From contig QVRM01004822.1 of the NCBI GenBank assembly GCA_003439945.1, positions 38,823 through 102,822 on the forward strand: a DNA stretch of 64,000 bases. Reading direction: 5' to 3'. Made by a program: the position numbers and the translations under genes. Below are positions 54,440 through 64,000 of the stretch, piece by piece (position 1 is the first letter of the stretch; every line of letters begins with the position of its first letter). Origin of the DNA: Dermanyssus gallinae (lineage: Eukaryota > Arthropoda > Arachnida > Mesostigmata > Dermanyssidae). The notes beneath the pieces are model-generated. The model saw nothing but the letters and a program-made list of their open reading frames with translations. It was not told where the DNA came from and searched no databases.

Positions 54440-54640
54440 TTATGGATGAATAGAAGGAGCACAAACAAATTCACCACCTATGAATTGATTAGCATGCGCT
54501 TGCGCTGCTAAACGCGTAGCTATCACAGCGGCTTTGCTTATCACGCTTGGCGCCATGGCAATTCCAAGCCCCGCAGACAGTACTAATATACCCAGTCGGA
54601 CAAATTGGGACCAATGCGCGTCAAACATATGAAATTCCAT
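54440..54640 (-). CDS. Array gene I: small single-pass membrane protein
   Basis: ATG at 54638-54640, stop at 54440-54442, 66 residues. MEFHMFDAHWSQFVRLG, hydrophobic ILVLSAGLGIAMAP, then SVISKAAVIAT, so the LDRAA motif is diverged to ISKAA. A tail with AAQAHANQFIGGEFVCAPS follows. The frame is intact but this is the most diverged open member. The sense-strand AATAAA is at about 54420-54425; the CGGCACAGAGCC signature after it is lost. Upstream are AATAACGAATTTACACGATC and a (TA)n tract at 54703-54727. It is the rightmost intact gene of the array. Confidence 0.55.
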   Translation of the reverse strand: MEFHMFDAHWSQFVRLGILVLSAGLGIAMAPSVISKAAVIATRLAAQAHANQFIGGEFVCAPSIHP

Positions 54641-54727
54641 ATACAGCAGTGGCACCGTGTTTCGTGTGCAGAGATCGTGTAAATTCGTTATTTTTGAAAA
54701 ATGATATATATATATATATATATATAT
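54641..54727 (-). promoter_or_regulatory. Promoter/leader block of gene I
   Basis: A (TA)n tract, then the AATAACGAATTTACACGATC box and CTGCACACGAAACACGGTGCC before the ATG. The CGAAACAC(G/T)GTGCCACTG part is shared with gene H, while gene G has a related GCGTCACTG. Confidence 0.45.
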
Positions 54728-54798
54728 AGCGCTGAATAGCTCAAAACTTTATCGGCCGCGAGCTAAGTTATATGGATAACGACTGCCGCTAAAGTGTA

Positions 54799-55080
54799 CT
54801 ACTGTGTTGTGCATGCGCATAGTGCTGATGTTCTCACTATGGCCAACCCACACGCGGCAACGAAGTCTTCCAAAACCTCTCTTTGAGCTTCAAACAAATG
54901 GTTGTTGCTGGTCATGGTGTCGAGGGCAGCTATGTAACATCGCTTCTTGCCTGGGATTGCCTCGTTTGCTACGATTGTAGACTTTGCTAAAAGTCGACGA
55001 TGAGGTGGAAATAAGAGTGAGAGGTAAATGAGGTAAGAGGCGCGAGTGTTGCGTTTTGGAGCCTGTGTCGTCACTGGCAC
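54799..55080 (-). CDS. Possible upstream exon or gene on the array strand
   Basis: An open frame of 93 codons (first codon GTG, so it may be an exon) reads TQAPKRNTRAS, LLFPPHRRLLAKSTIVANEA, IPGKKRCYIAALDTMTSNNH and LFEAQREVLEDFVAACGL, then a stop at 54799. The same residues PKRNTR, NNHLFEA and F-AA-CG can be read in the flank at 45540-45960, where a GGTAAGTAG donor follows the Cys-Gly. Part (F-A...) is also visible near 40780-40830. Conservation of the protein reading over three flanks suggests coding, possibly the first exon of a transcript whose later exon holds the membrane segment. The sequence is unrecognised. Confidence 0.35.
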   Translation of the reverse strand: MPVTTQAPKRNTRASYLIYLSLLFPPHRRLLAKSTIVANEAIPGKKRCYIAALDTMTSNNHLFEAQREVLEDFVAACGLAIVRTSALCACTTQ

Positions 55081-55490
55081 GTCTTGTTCCTCGCTTTTGC
55101 TAATACCAGGCCAGGTGCACAGATTACAGAGTCTGGAATTCTGGTATTACATCTGTGCACGTTCTGTTGACTTACGCTTAACTCTGGAGACTATCGGATT
55201 GGAGAGCTGTCTAATATAGAGCATCACAATGCAGCTAACTTAACCATCATGTTTGCGTGTCGTAGCCACGGGTTGTCAAAAGAACACCACGCTGTTCCTG
55301 CTGAGTCTTTTTTTTAAGATGACTAACTGGAAAATGCGGTTGCACACACGGACACTACTGCAGGGAGTCCTTGCAAGTGTGGGCCGGTAGTGTAGGGCTC
55401 CAACCCACTAAAAAACAGTCATGTCCCCGTCTCCCAACTGACTGGGAACTGCTTGCGCATGCATCAAACAGTCAGAAAGGGCGAGTCTTC
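55081..55490. other. Unassigned, with a small hairpin
   Basis: GTGCACAGATTACAGAG at 55116-55132 pairs imperfectly with a TTACATCTGTGCAC at 55144-55158 (plus strand), giving a short stem. No gene recognised. The right end may be 3' untranslated sequence of the next element (minus strand). Confidence 0.4.
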
Positions 55491-55493
55491 TTA

Positions 55494-58400
55494 CTACTGG
55501 CGACAGGCATGGCAGTTGTTCCTGGGAGCCGCAGAGAACCGCAAAAGTCGCAGCTTGTTGGCCGATGTCTTAGCTTGTAAAATCTTGTTAAAAACCGCTG
55601 TTGTCAAGTTCCAGTGTTCCAGGGATTCTGTCATCTTCAGAACGACGTCGCGTAGATTGAAAATGTGCGTATTCATTAGAGTCCTCAAGGGGTGACGCTG
55701 TTCCGCCCATGCGGGACACGCCAGAGCTGTGTGCTCTGAAGTGTCCTCGAGTCCATTGCCGCAGTGGACGCACGTGGTGCTGGGGGCCTTCCCGATCCTG
55801 AATAGGTACGACTGAAAGTCGCCGTGCCCCGTCAAAACCTGGGTGGTGTGGAAAGTGAGCTCCCCACCAGCCCGGTACAGCCAGTCTTTGATATTAGGGA
55901 CCAGCTTGCGGAGACTGGCACCTGGGTCCCCCTCCGCCAGGCCATCCCACTCCTCCTGCTATAGCTGCAATGTGTGTTGCCGTGCCTCTCCCTTCTTAAG
56001 GCTCTGGTCGCCCCACAGGCGGCGGCGCTCTTCTGCCTTCAGGTCCCATGAAATAGTGCCCGCGAGCACGAGCGCCGCCGCTGTGCTAACCGTGCGGTAC
56101 GCCATGGTGACCCTAAGGGCTCCGACCCGTTGAGCCCGTAAGCGGGTTCTATTTGCCTTAGTCTTCAGAGCGTTGGTAGGTCAGGCCGGAACCCCGTATA
56201 AGGCGACTGACTCGGCCACGGACATAATAATCCTTCTTCTTGTTTGTTTAGGGCCGTAGGTGTTGGACATGAGGCGCGCGAAACTATTGGCAATCCTCAA
56301 TGCCCTTTATGACGCCCGCCGTAGGCGTTCAGTACCCTGGAGGCCCCGGTCCAGGAAGACCCCGAGGAACTTTGTAGTATTGACTACAGCAATCTCCTGG
56401 TCCTCCAGGACAAGGTGCAACGGGGGCAAGCCCCTCCGACCCACCAGGAGAAGAGCTTCGCTATTAGCGGGGGCCAAGGTAAGGCCCCGTTATTTGCATC
56501 CAGTGCGCAACGAAAAGGGCTTCATTTGCACGCGCCTCAAGCTGGGCCATTGTCCGGGCCGCGACGGTGAGGACCAGGTCGTCAGCGTAGGCGAGGAGTT
56601 CAGCTCCGGGTGGGAGATCCCCCAGCCGCAGCACGTCATCGTACGTAATGTTCCATAGCAGGGGGTTAGTATTGAGCCCTGCGGCACCCCTGCGGTTATG
56701 TTAAAAGTTTAGTCATGTAATCCTGTCATGTAGGTAGCTCGATAAAATCCGTCTTAAGTAAAAGGGCACCCTTTTCCTGTGGAGAGTATCGAGGATGACT
56801 CTCCACAAGAGGCTATTAAAAGCGTTCTTCACGTCCAGTAGTATTGCTAAAAAAAGATCTCGGGGTCCGGGCGGGGAGTTGCGAATGCTTTCGGCCTTAA
56901 GTTGGATTTTCTTTATCGCTGCAATGGTGGAACGACCTTTACGAAACCCATATTGGGCCTTGGAAAGGAGGCCGTTCTCCTCCGCGAACTCTCGGAGTCG
57001 TGCCTCGACGACGGACTCGAAGGCCTTGACCAGGGAGCCGAGAAGGCATATGGGCCGGTACGAGCCGGGGCCCTTAGGTATTAGCACGAGGTCCGCGGCC
57101 TTCCATGCGATAGGGAACGAGCCCGTCCGAAGCATCTCCGTCGCCGCGGCGGCCACCGCCTCTAGGTATTCCTTCAGCAGGAGCTTAACCGCGAAGACGG
57201 GGATCCCGTCTGGGCCCGGTGCCTTTCCCGGCTTGAGGCGGTTCCCCGCTGCGAGCACTTCGTGCGGGGTTACCTCTGGTATGCTGTTCTCTCTCTCTGG
57301 CCCTGTCGAGGGGGGCGGCAGCCTGCCTCGGTTGCCAGACTGGTTGCCGCCGCGGCGAAGCTCTGCAAGTTGAGCTTTGTACGTAGGGCAAACAGCGGCC
57401 TTAGCCGCGTGCCCCTTCTCGCCGCAGTTGTAGCATTTGGCGTTTTGAGTGCATTCCCTCGACAGGTGCCCCAGTACCCCGCATTTGTGGCAGCGCCTGG
57501 AGGACGCCGCTTTAAATGTGCACGAAGTGGTTGTGTGCCCTACTCGCTGGCACTTCTGGCACGTGGGGGCGGTGATCCATTCCACAATGGAGCAGGATAG
57601 CCATCCCAGTTGGACCCGCTTCAGGTCCAGCGCTCGACGGGCATCGGGCGGCGCCACACGGACGAGCGCCAACCATCTTCCGGTAGCCCCCTTTCGGTGG
57701 GGGGGGTCCACCATTAGTGGCCCGTCGAATCGAGTTCCTCTGCGGAGCGCCTCCTCGACTTCCTTTGCCGTTATCCCCTCCATGATGTCTCTGACAATCA
57801 GACGCTTGAGGGAGGATCGGCTCGCCTCGCCCTCCCTGGCCGCCTGTAGGGCACCAAGGAATGCTCTGGCCCCTCCTGGCGCCGCCTCCGTCGCAACAAG
57901 TCTCACGTCTCTGCTGGGAAGGTGCCGTTTGACCGAGACCTTGTAGGAGCCAGGGTCCACCTTGGCCCTAAGATCCCTAATGGTTTCTGCGTGGGTCTTC
58001 CCTTCCTTCTTTTTAAGTAGAACGGTAGTCGTTGGCGTGGACGTGGGACTTTTCGAAGCCTCGGCAACCCGTTTTCCCGCTACGGGGGTAACTGCTAGGC
58101 GCAGCTCGTGAGTGCGGGCCAGGCATTCGAGGAGCTTGTCGACTCCTGTCCGCTCTCCCTCGCTGGTCATGTAGCAAGGGATCGCCGGTAGGTCTTCTGG
58201 GCCCATGAGGGCCTTTGCCTTTATTAGTACTTGCATCAGGAGATTCTTGTGCTGGAGCAGCGTCGCGTCTTTGGGGAGCCGAAGTGCCACCAGCGCTCTG
58301 GTAGTCAGCTCCCCGTCGTCTCCCGACTCCGTTATTCGGCGGGACAGTACCACGCCTGCCTTGCTTCCGGCAATGCCCTGGAACTGGCAGGCCATGTTCC

Positions 58401-58885
58401 TCCAAGTGGCACTGTCGGATGCGTCCCCCTCCCTGGCCACAAGCACCCGGAGGGGACTATCCCTTGTTATGCTGGCTCCTAGGGTTGTCATCTTCGTGTA
58501 GACAGCTGAAGGCCAGTCCTCTGAGACGAGGCTTTTGAGATCCTCTTCGGTGTCACAGCCCTCGATCATTTTATTGATCTTTTCGGCCTGCCTTTCCAGG
58601 GCAAAGCCTTCTGGGGTGCATTGGCATCCTGAGTCCGTTGTATTTCCGTTTGTGTGCCTGCGTCTGCTCCTTCTGGCCTGTTAAGTGTCACTTGAGCCCT
58701 CTTTACAGCCGCCCGGAGTTGCTCCGCCAGAATCTTCACGGCCGTATCTAGAGTTTTGCGTCCGCTGACATAGGCGCAGAGCTCTCTTGTCAGTTCCACG
58801 ACGTCGGAAAGGCCACCAGGGAGTGCCGTTGAGGGCCCGCCATTCTCCTCTTCGGCAATAGTTTGGGGGCGAACGGAACATGCCG
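55494..58885 (-). pseudogene. R1/Jockey-like element with gag fused in frame to RT (endonuclease deleted)
   Basis: Coding starts 5'-truncated near 58885 (ACSVRPQTIAEEENGG); a shift near 58612 precedes a 618-codon open frame (56713-58569). Gag: KVDPGSYKVSVKRHLPSRDV, RLIVRDIMEGITAKEVEEAL, then three knuckles (CQKCQRVGHTTTSC, CHKCGVLGHLSREC, CYNCGEKGHAAKAAVC) at about 57388-57570. At about codon 426 (near 57290) it passes straight into RT: SIPEVTPHEVLAAG, PGKAPGPDGIPVFAVK, FRKGRSTIAAIKKI and LLDVKNAFNSLLWRVI. The catalytic region continues in broken frames at 56480-56690 (TAGVPQGSIL). The zinc tail CVHCGNGLEDTSEHTALAC lies at 55700-55770. The plus-strand sister at 59951-63433 still has the 1.4-kb endonuclease region. 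Confidence 0.88.
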
Positions 58886-58982
58886 AAGTAAATAAATAAA
58901 TAAAATAAATTGAATTAATAAAAAAGGGATTAAATAAATAAATATAAATATACAAATAAATAAATTAAATTAATAAAAAAAA
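58886..58982. repeat. A/T-rich (AAATA)n-like tract
   Basis: AAATAAATAAATAAAATAAATTGAATTAATAAAA and relatives. It lies at the truncated 5' side of the minus-strand element, so it is probably either the tail of an opposite-strand insertion or an expanded target sequence. Confidence 0.8.
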
Positions 58983-58989
58983 GTTTCCG

Positions 58990-59950
58990 CTGGGATTTGT
59001 ACTTCGTTCTACTTGATCGAAGTCCGAGGCGTTGCACCTGCCGCCGGCTATTTACACTCGCACAGTGCCCTTTACCACCTCTAACCACTGCTTGTGGTGT
59101 GTGGCAAATGTACACACTAGTTTACACACTTCTAGCGCACTATGTACACTTGCAGGGTATATATACAGAATTATACATATACACTGGCCTAATTGCGCTA
59201 GTCAGCTAATGCCACTACTTGTAAACAAGCGAGCCGGTAGCACCGGTCGTTCTCAAACGTTCGAAATCAAACGTTCGATCTCGCTTTTCACGGTGTCTTT
59301 TGTAGTTTTTTAAATGTCACGCCAAATTCTTTACCGGTTTAACTTCCAGGTGCGATTGGTCAGCCCTCTTCTTTTTAAGAACAACATTTAGCATGATATG
59401 AAATGCAATATCTTATCAGCTAGCTTCAGCGTAAAAGCTTTTTACTTCGTTCAGAATTACAGCCAAAATAAGACCTGGAAGAAGCTGTACGTCTCAGTGA
59501 CGTTTACAGGCCAGACGTGCTCCAGCGCGAAACTTTCTTGGGCATGTGTCGATGTATTAAAACATGTAAGAGAAGTAAGCATACACGGAGGAGCACGCGA
59601 AACTGGTGCTTGATTGAGTGCACGTTTCGTAGACAAAAACGCGGGGTTCTGTTTTGTAGATAGAACTTTATCGATGAGGAGAAGTACTCAACAAAGAAAG
59701 TAACTACAACTAAATTGGGGTTGCGCAAAACAAAGTATGCGCAATACAAACACAAAAAAAAACGTTTAAACGTCGAGCAGCACAATGCGGCGATAATAAA
59801 ATACAGATGAGGTATGGGAAAAGCACACACAGGGTTGTTAAGGGCATCAAATCGATTGAAGGTCCAGGACGCGACTCCCTATTATGCGTGAACTTGTGGT
59901 CGTCAATAGAAGTAGACGTTTTTAGGTCGGGACAGAGGAGGTTATCTATC
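58990..59950. other. Spacer between head-to-head elements; relic of an array 3' flank
   Basis: 58990-59390 shows nothing recognised beyond a doubled AAACGTTCGA motif near 59255-59275. 59398-59760 is homologous to the 3' flank of gene I (54241-54470). The open frames here have no recognised motif. Confidence 0.45.
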
Positions 59951-60749
59951 CACGCCAACGACTACCGTTCTACTTAAAAAGAAGGAAGGGAAATCCTACG
60001 CAGATACCATTAGGGATCTTAGGGCCAAGGTGGACCCCGGCTCCTACAAGGTCTCGGTCAAACGGGCACAACACCTTCCCAGCGGGGACGTGAGACTTGT
60101 AGTGACGGAGGCGGCGCCAGGAGGGGCCAGCGCATTCCTCGGTGCCCTACAGGCGGCCGGGGAGGGCGAGGTGAGCCTCGATCGGTCCTCCCTCAAGCGT
60201 CTGATTGTCAGAGACATCATGGAGGGGACAACGGCAAAGAAAGTCGAGGAGGCGCTCCGCAGAAAAACTCGATTTGACGGGCCACTAATGGTGGACCCCT
60301 TTCGAAAGGGGGATACCGGAAGATGGTCGGCGCTCCTCCGTGTGGCGCCGCCCGATGCCCGTCGAGCGCTGGACCTGAAGCGGGTCCAACTGGGATGGCT
60401 ATCCTGCCCCATTGTGGAATGGATCACCGTCCCCACGTGCCAGAAGTGCCAGCGAGTAGGGCACACAACCACTGCGGCGACCTCCAGGGGCTGCCACAAA
60501 TGCGGGGTACTGGGGCACCTGTCGAGGGAATGCACTCATAACGCCAAATGCTACAACTGCGGCGATGAGGGGCACGCGGCCAACGCCGCTGCTTGCCCTA
60601 CGTACAGAGCCGAACTTGCAGAGCTTCGCCGCGGCGGCAACCAGTCTGGCAACCAAGGCAGGCTGCTGCCCCCCTCGACAAGGTCTGCGCCCGACCAAAG
60701 CACGGTGCTCCCCACAGCGGGAGACCACCCCAGAGGCGCCCAGGACTAG
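59951..60749 (+). pseudogene. Gag (ORF1) of the plus-strand R1/Jockey-like element, 5'-truncated
   Basis: Starts within gag at the codons TTTVLLKKKEG (59960 on), homologous to the minus-strand copy. Contains MDPGSYKVSVKRAQ-like, RLIVRDIMEGTTAKKVEEAL and a knuckle region at 60438-60594. The first knuckle lost its last Cys through a small deletion (reads CQKCQRVGHTTTAATS). The second (CHKCGVLGHLSREC) and third (CYNCGDEGHAANAAAC) are complete. Stop at 60747-60749. A gag of this kind binds element RNA. The open frame is 239 codons from 60030 but lacks the N-terminal third. Confidence 0.85.
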
Positions 60750-60860
60750 GACGAGTTCACCCTGGTAATGCAAAGGAGTCGAAAGAGGGGGCAACCATCT
60801 CCTCCCATAGACTCCCGATCCACAAAGCAGTCAAACACGGGCGAATCCTAAACAACGTAT

Positions 60861-61598
60861 ATGACAACTACTCTTAAAGCATTACAGCTGAACTGCAACC
60901 GGAGCATGGGTGCCCACAACATGATCCAGGAAATTAGTAACAGGTCTGGGACAGATCTGCTACTTCTCAGTGAGCCGAACGTCCGGTGGGAGAAAAACGG
61001 CACCCCGGACTTTTTTACAGAAGCAAACAATTTGACAAGCATTTTACTAGACAACCACTGTCGCCTCCGGGTTTCTGGACACGGCAGCGGGTACGGTTTT
61101 AGTTGGGTGGATCTAACGGGCGTTGGGCGGTTTTATTCCTGCTACTGGAAGCCCAACGCCCCACGTCTCGAAGACTTTCATAGGTTCTTAGACAATTTAA
61201 CAGAGCCTTTTAACCGAAACGACGTGCCACTTCTAGTCTTAACCGGAGATTTTAACGCAGCTTCCACTACATGGGGCTCTACGGTCACCAACCGAAGAGA
61301 GCACGCCGTCCTCGAGTGGCTGGCGGCGGAGAACCTAGTTGTTCTTAACACGGGTACGCCCACCTTCCACAGAGCTGGGCACACCTCGTGCATCAATATT
61401 ACAATAACAAGAAGAACGGAAGCACAGAGGATTTTAAACTGGAAGGTTTTACTAGACGAGGAATCTCTAAGTGACCATCATCTACTTGAGTTTCACGTAA
61501 CCATCTCCCGCGAGGGACCGCCCACAACGCTTCGTCCTACAACCAGGCGCCAGGGGGTCAACGAGATCCGGGAGTCCCTTAGGACCCTTATCTACTAG
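60861..61598 (+). pseudogene. Endonuclease part of ORF2 (APE type), open
   Basis: ATG 60861-60863 to TAG 61596-61598, 245 codons. Motifs in order: LKALQLNCNRSMGAHN (N-terminal strand), LLLLSEPNVRWEKNG (catalytic Glu), SGYGFSWVDL, PLLVLTGDFNAASTTWGS (catalytic Asp and Asn), and SLSDHHLLEFHVTI (catalytic Asp-His). All key residues of an apurinic-endonuclease-like nuclease are present, so this domain looks biochemically complete. The frame ends early and the linker to RT (61600-62030) is broken by stops. This is the region deleted in the minus-strand sister copy. Confidence 0.88.
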
Positions 61599-62034
61599 GA
61601 CGGGATGCCAACAACACCCGCGGGCCTCCAAAACCTCCTCAAGGCCGTTTGCAGAGTCGTCACGGGCTGCGGAGCACACCGGTTGCATCGAAGGACCCCG
61701 AAGAACTGGTGGGCGAGCGAAATAGGAGGCCTTAGGAAAAGGTGCATCCGGGCACGGCGTCTCCTCACCCCGCGCTCGGCGAGCCGCGCCTGAGGGGCAA
61801 GCTGCCCTGCAACACGGCGCGGAATATAAAAGGCTGCGAGACTGCCTGCGTAGGAAAATCTCCAGGAGCAAGAAACGCTCCTGGAGAGCCTTTCTCGAAG
61901 AGCTGGAGGGCGACCCATGGGGCCGCCCGTATAAGATGGTGCGGGGTTTTCCCCCCCTTTAAACGAAGGGTGGAGCTTACGTCAGAGGAAACCCGGGAAG
62001 CAGTCATGGCACTTTTCCCGCTGGCGCCCGCCCT

Positions 62035-63433
62035 TTGCACCGAACCCCGTACTTAGAAGACACAGGGGAATCTGAGGACAGCATACCAGAGGTAACCCCG
62101 CACGAAGTTCTCACAGCGGGGGAACGCCTCAAGCCGGGAAAGGCACCGGGCCCAGACGGGATCCCCGTCCTCGCGGTTAAGCTCCTGCTGAAGGAATACC
62201 CAGAGGCGGTGGCCGCCGCGGCGACGGAGATGCTTCGGATGGGCTTGTTCCCTACCGCATGGAAGGCCGCGGACCTCGTGCTAATACCTAAGGGCCCCGG
62301 CTTGTACCGGCCCATATGCCTTCTCGGCTCCCTGGCCAAGGCCTTCGAGTCCATCGTAGAGGCACGACTCCGAGAGTTCGCGGAGGAGAACGGCCTCCTT
62401 TGCGAGGCCTAATATGGGTTTCGTAAAAATCGCTCCACCATTGCAGCGATAAAGAAAATCTAACTAAAGGCCGAAAGCATTCGCGACTCCCCGCCCGGAC
62501 GCCGAGATCTATTTTTAGCAATACTACTGGACGTGAAGAACGCTTTTAATAGCCTCCCGTGGAGAGTCATCCTCGATACTCTCCACAGGAAAAGGGTGCC
62601 CTTTTACTTAAGACGGATTTTATCGAGCTACCTACACGACAGGATTATCCACTAACACGACCAAACTTTTAACATGACTGCAGGGGTGCCGCAGGGCTCA
62701 ATACTAGGTGCTCTGCTATGGAACATCACGTACGATGACGTGCTGCGGCTGGGGGATCTCCCACCCGGAGTCGAACACCTCGCCTACGCTGACGACCTGG
62801 TCCTCACCGTCCAGGCCCGGACAATGGGCCAGCTTGAGGCGCGTGCGAATGAAGCCCTCTTCGACATTGCGCACTGGATGCAAATAACGGGGCTTACCCT
62901 GGCCCCCGCTAAAAGCGAAGCTATTCTCCTGGTGGGTCGGAGGGGCTTGCCCCCCGCCGCACCTTGTCCTGGAGGACCAGGAGATTGCTGTAGTCAATAC
63001 TACAAAGTACCTCGGGATTCTTCCTGGACCGAGGCCTCCGGGGTACTGAACACCTACGGCGGGCGTCAGAAAGGGCATTGAAGATCGCCAATAGTTTCGC
63101 GCGCCTTATGCCAAACACATACGGCCCTAACAAACAAGAAGATGGAATATTATGTCCGTGGCCGAGTCAGTCGCTTTATACGGGGCTCCGGCCTGGCCTA
63201 CCAACGCTCTCGAAGACTAAGGCAATAGAACCCGCTTACGGCGGGCTCAACGGGTCTGAGCCCTTAGGGTCACCATGGCGTACCGCACGGTTAGCACAGC
63301 GGCGGCGCTCGTGCTCGCGGGCCTCCTCCCATGGGACCGTGAAGGCAGAAGAGCGCCGCCGCCTGTGGGGCGACCAGAGCCTTAGCAGGAGAGGCACGGC
63401 AACACACATTGCAACTATGGCAGGGGGAGTGGA
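62035..63433 (+). pseudogene. RT and C-terminal part of ORF2, broken
   Basis: SIPEVTPHEVLTAG, PGKAPGPDGIPVLAVK and LYRPICLLGSLAKAFESI are open to a stop near 62410. Then come FRKNRSTIAAIKKI, LLDVKNAFNSLPWRVI near 62530, TAGVPQGSILGALLWN at 62674 and LAYADDLVLTVQ with YADD at 62785-62796. A frame change near 62950 follows. A diverged thumb region with RRLWGDQSLSR is readable to about 63430. There the sequence stops matching the sister copy (GCAGGGGGAGTGGAT...) and a different element begins. Dead, but only lightly mutated. Confidence 0.85.
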
Positions 63434-63690
63434 TATTCCCAATACGCTTTAACTGCCGAGACCGGCCACACTGCCACTTTCTGCAAGGCTCAGAAGGTGA
63501 CTACACGTCTCTGCCGCCGATGCGATCACCGAACATGCCGTCGCGGCTTGCACGGCCAGACGACCTCCCACTGCATAGTGTGCGAGGTCCCGGGTCATCG
63601 AGCGGACAGTATGGCATGCCCAGCATACAGGACAATCTACTGGAGTTGCGAGGGCGAGCGGGAATAAAAGGGCCGGCCAAAACACGCAGC
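63434..63690 (+). pseudogene. Gag tail with zinc knuckles of a second non-LTR element
   Basis: Reads AETGHTATFCKAQKVTTRLC, then CRRCDHRTCRRGLHGQTTSH and CIVCEVPGHRADSMACPAYR: the second half of one knuckle (its first Cys pair lies in another frame, so one base is out) followed by further Cys/His motifs. This differs from the gag of the preceding element. The reading ends at a stop near 63665. Confidence 0.65.
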
Positions 63691-63857
63691 TCCAGCCGAC
63701 GGACTACCAGCATCGGCAGAGGCGCACAATCCACAGAAACACTACCTACCGCCAGCCCCACTAAGCGAGCAACGCTCTCGTCGTAAGAATGTTACCCCTC
63801 CGGCGGATGACGCGGCGCCGACTGGCACCATGTAGGCCAGTGTCTTCTCATGACAAA

Positions 63858-64000
63858 ATGATCAAGATTCTGCAAATAAATCTTAACCGCTGCAGAGCCG
63901 CGCATGACCTGCTGGAGTCGTACGTTGTACAACATCGAATCGCCCTCTGCATTATTTTAGAGCCAAATGTCGCTCTCTCGAGGAACCTAACCAACGCATG
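63858..64000 (+). CDS. Endonuclease start of ORF2 of the second element, cut by the window end
   Basis: ATG 63858-63860 begins MIKILQINLNRCRAAHDLLE and continues through VVQHRIALCIILEPNV, with the LQINLNR strand and the catalytic-Glu EPN motif of R1-type endonucleases. No stop before 64000. It follows the gag tail by about 190 bp, the normal ORF1-ORF2 arrangement. Whether the rest is intact lies outside the window. Confidence 0.7.
   Translation, partial: MIKILQINLNRCRAAHDLLESYVVQHRIALCIILEPNVALSRNLTNA

Noticed and set aside
56795..57946. Plus-strand frames of 98-192 codons over the gag-RT region
   Set aside because: Antisense shadows of the 618-codon gag-RT frame, caused by GC-rich codon usage.

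Overview
The window looks like nuclear DNA of a metazoan, most probably an arthropod. I saw no bacterial operons or ribosome binding sites. The DNA carries decayed non-LTR retrotransposons of several kinds: CCHC-gag R1/Jockey-like elements, PHD-ORF1 elements, and elements with a restriction-like endonuclease. It also carries a BEL/Pao LTR-element relic, mariner, Tc1 and Tc3-like transposons, tRNA-derived SINEs, and long (TA)n and (CA)n tracts. A parasitiform mite or other chelicerate would fit, but that is a guess. Almost all recognisable long reading frames belong to mobile elements, and most are broken.

The feature that is not obviously a known transposon is a head-to-tail array of nine related small genes, all on the minus strand: A 5.4 kb, B 9.0, C 12.6, D 25.4, E 28.7, F 36.7, G 40.4, H 43.5 and I 54.5. 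Each encodes about 55-67 residues with one transmembrane segment followed by a conserved LDRAA motif. Each sits just left of a TATA or (TA)n tract plus a shared AATAACGAAT leader box, and has a conserved AATAAA signal past the stop. Where foreign insertions are absent the spacing is about 3.1-3.7 kb. Genes A-E and F-I form two subfamilies; H is frameshifted and A has a shortened tail. I do not recognise the protein family.

Layout: 0.8-1.05 kb, a possible small secreted His-rich protein. 3.7-12.8 kb, array units A-C, each mixing a mariner relic, a PHD-ORF1 non-LTR relic and a dispersed block. 12.9-23 kb, a nest of retroelements: a tRNA-SINE, an R1-like element split by a second non-LTR element with a visible target duplication, a BEL/Pao relic split by a chimeric element with a restriction-like endonuclease, and a Tc1 relic. 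23-29 kb, units D and E. 28.9-31.3 kb, an R2/R4-like element whose 3' end is present as a 343-bp inverted repeat. 31.3-43.6 kb, units F-H. 44.0-45.4 kb, a Tc3-like transposon with long terminal inverted repeats. 46-54.2 kb, four non-LTR relics, one nearly full length. 54.4-55.1 kb, gene I and a possible upstream exon. 55.5-63.4 kb, two head-to-head copies of one R1/Jockey-like family. 63.4-64 kb, the start of another element that runs off the window.

The array units carry SINEs at identical sites or as matching empty sites, so the order of SINE insertion and unit duplication can be read. Coordinates of relics are approximate (about 10-30 bp) because they were placed by eye from translations.
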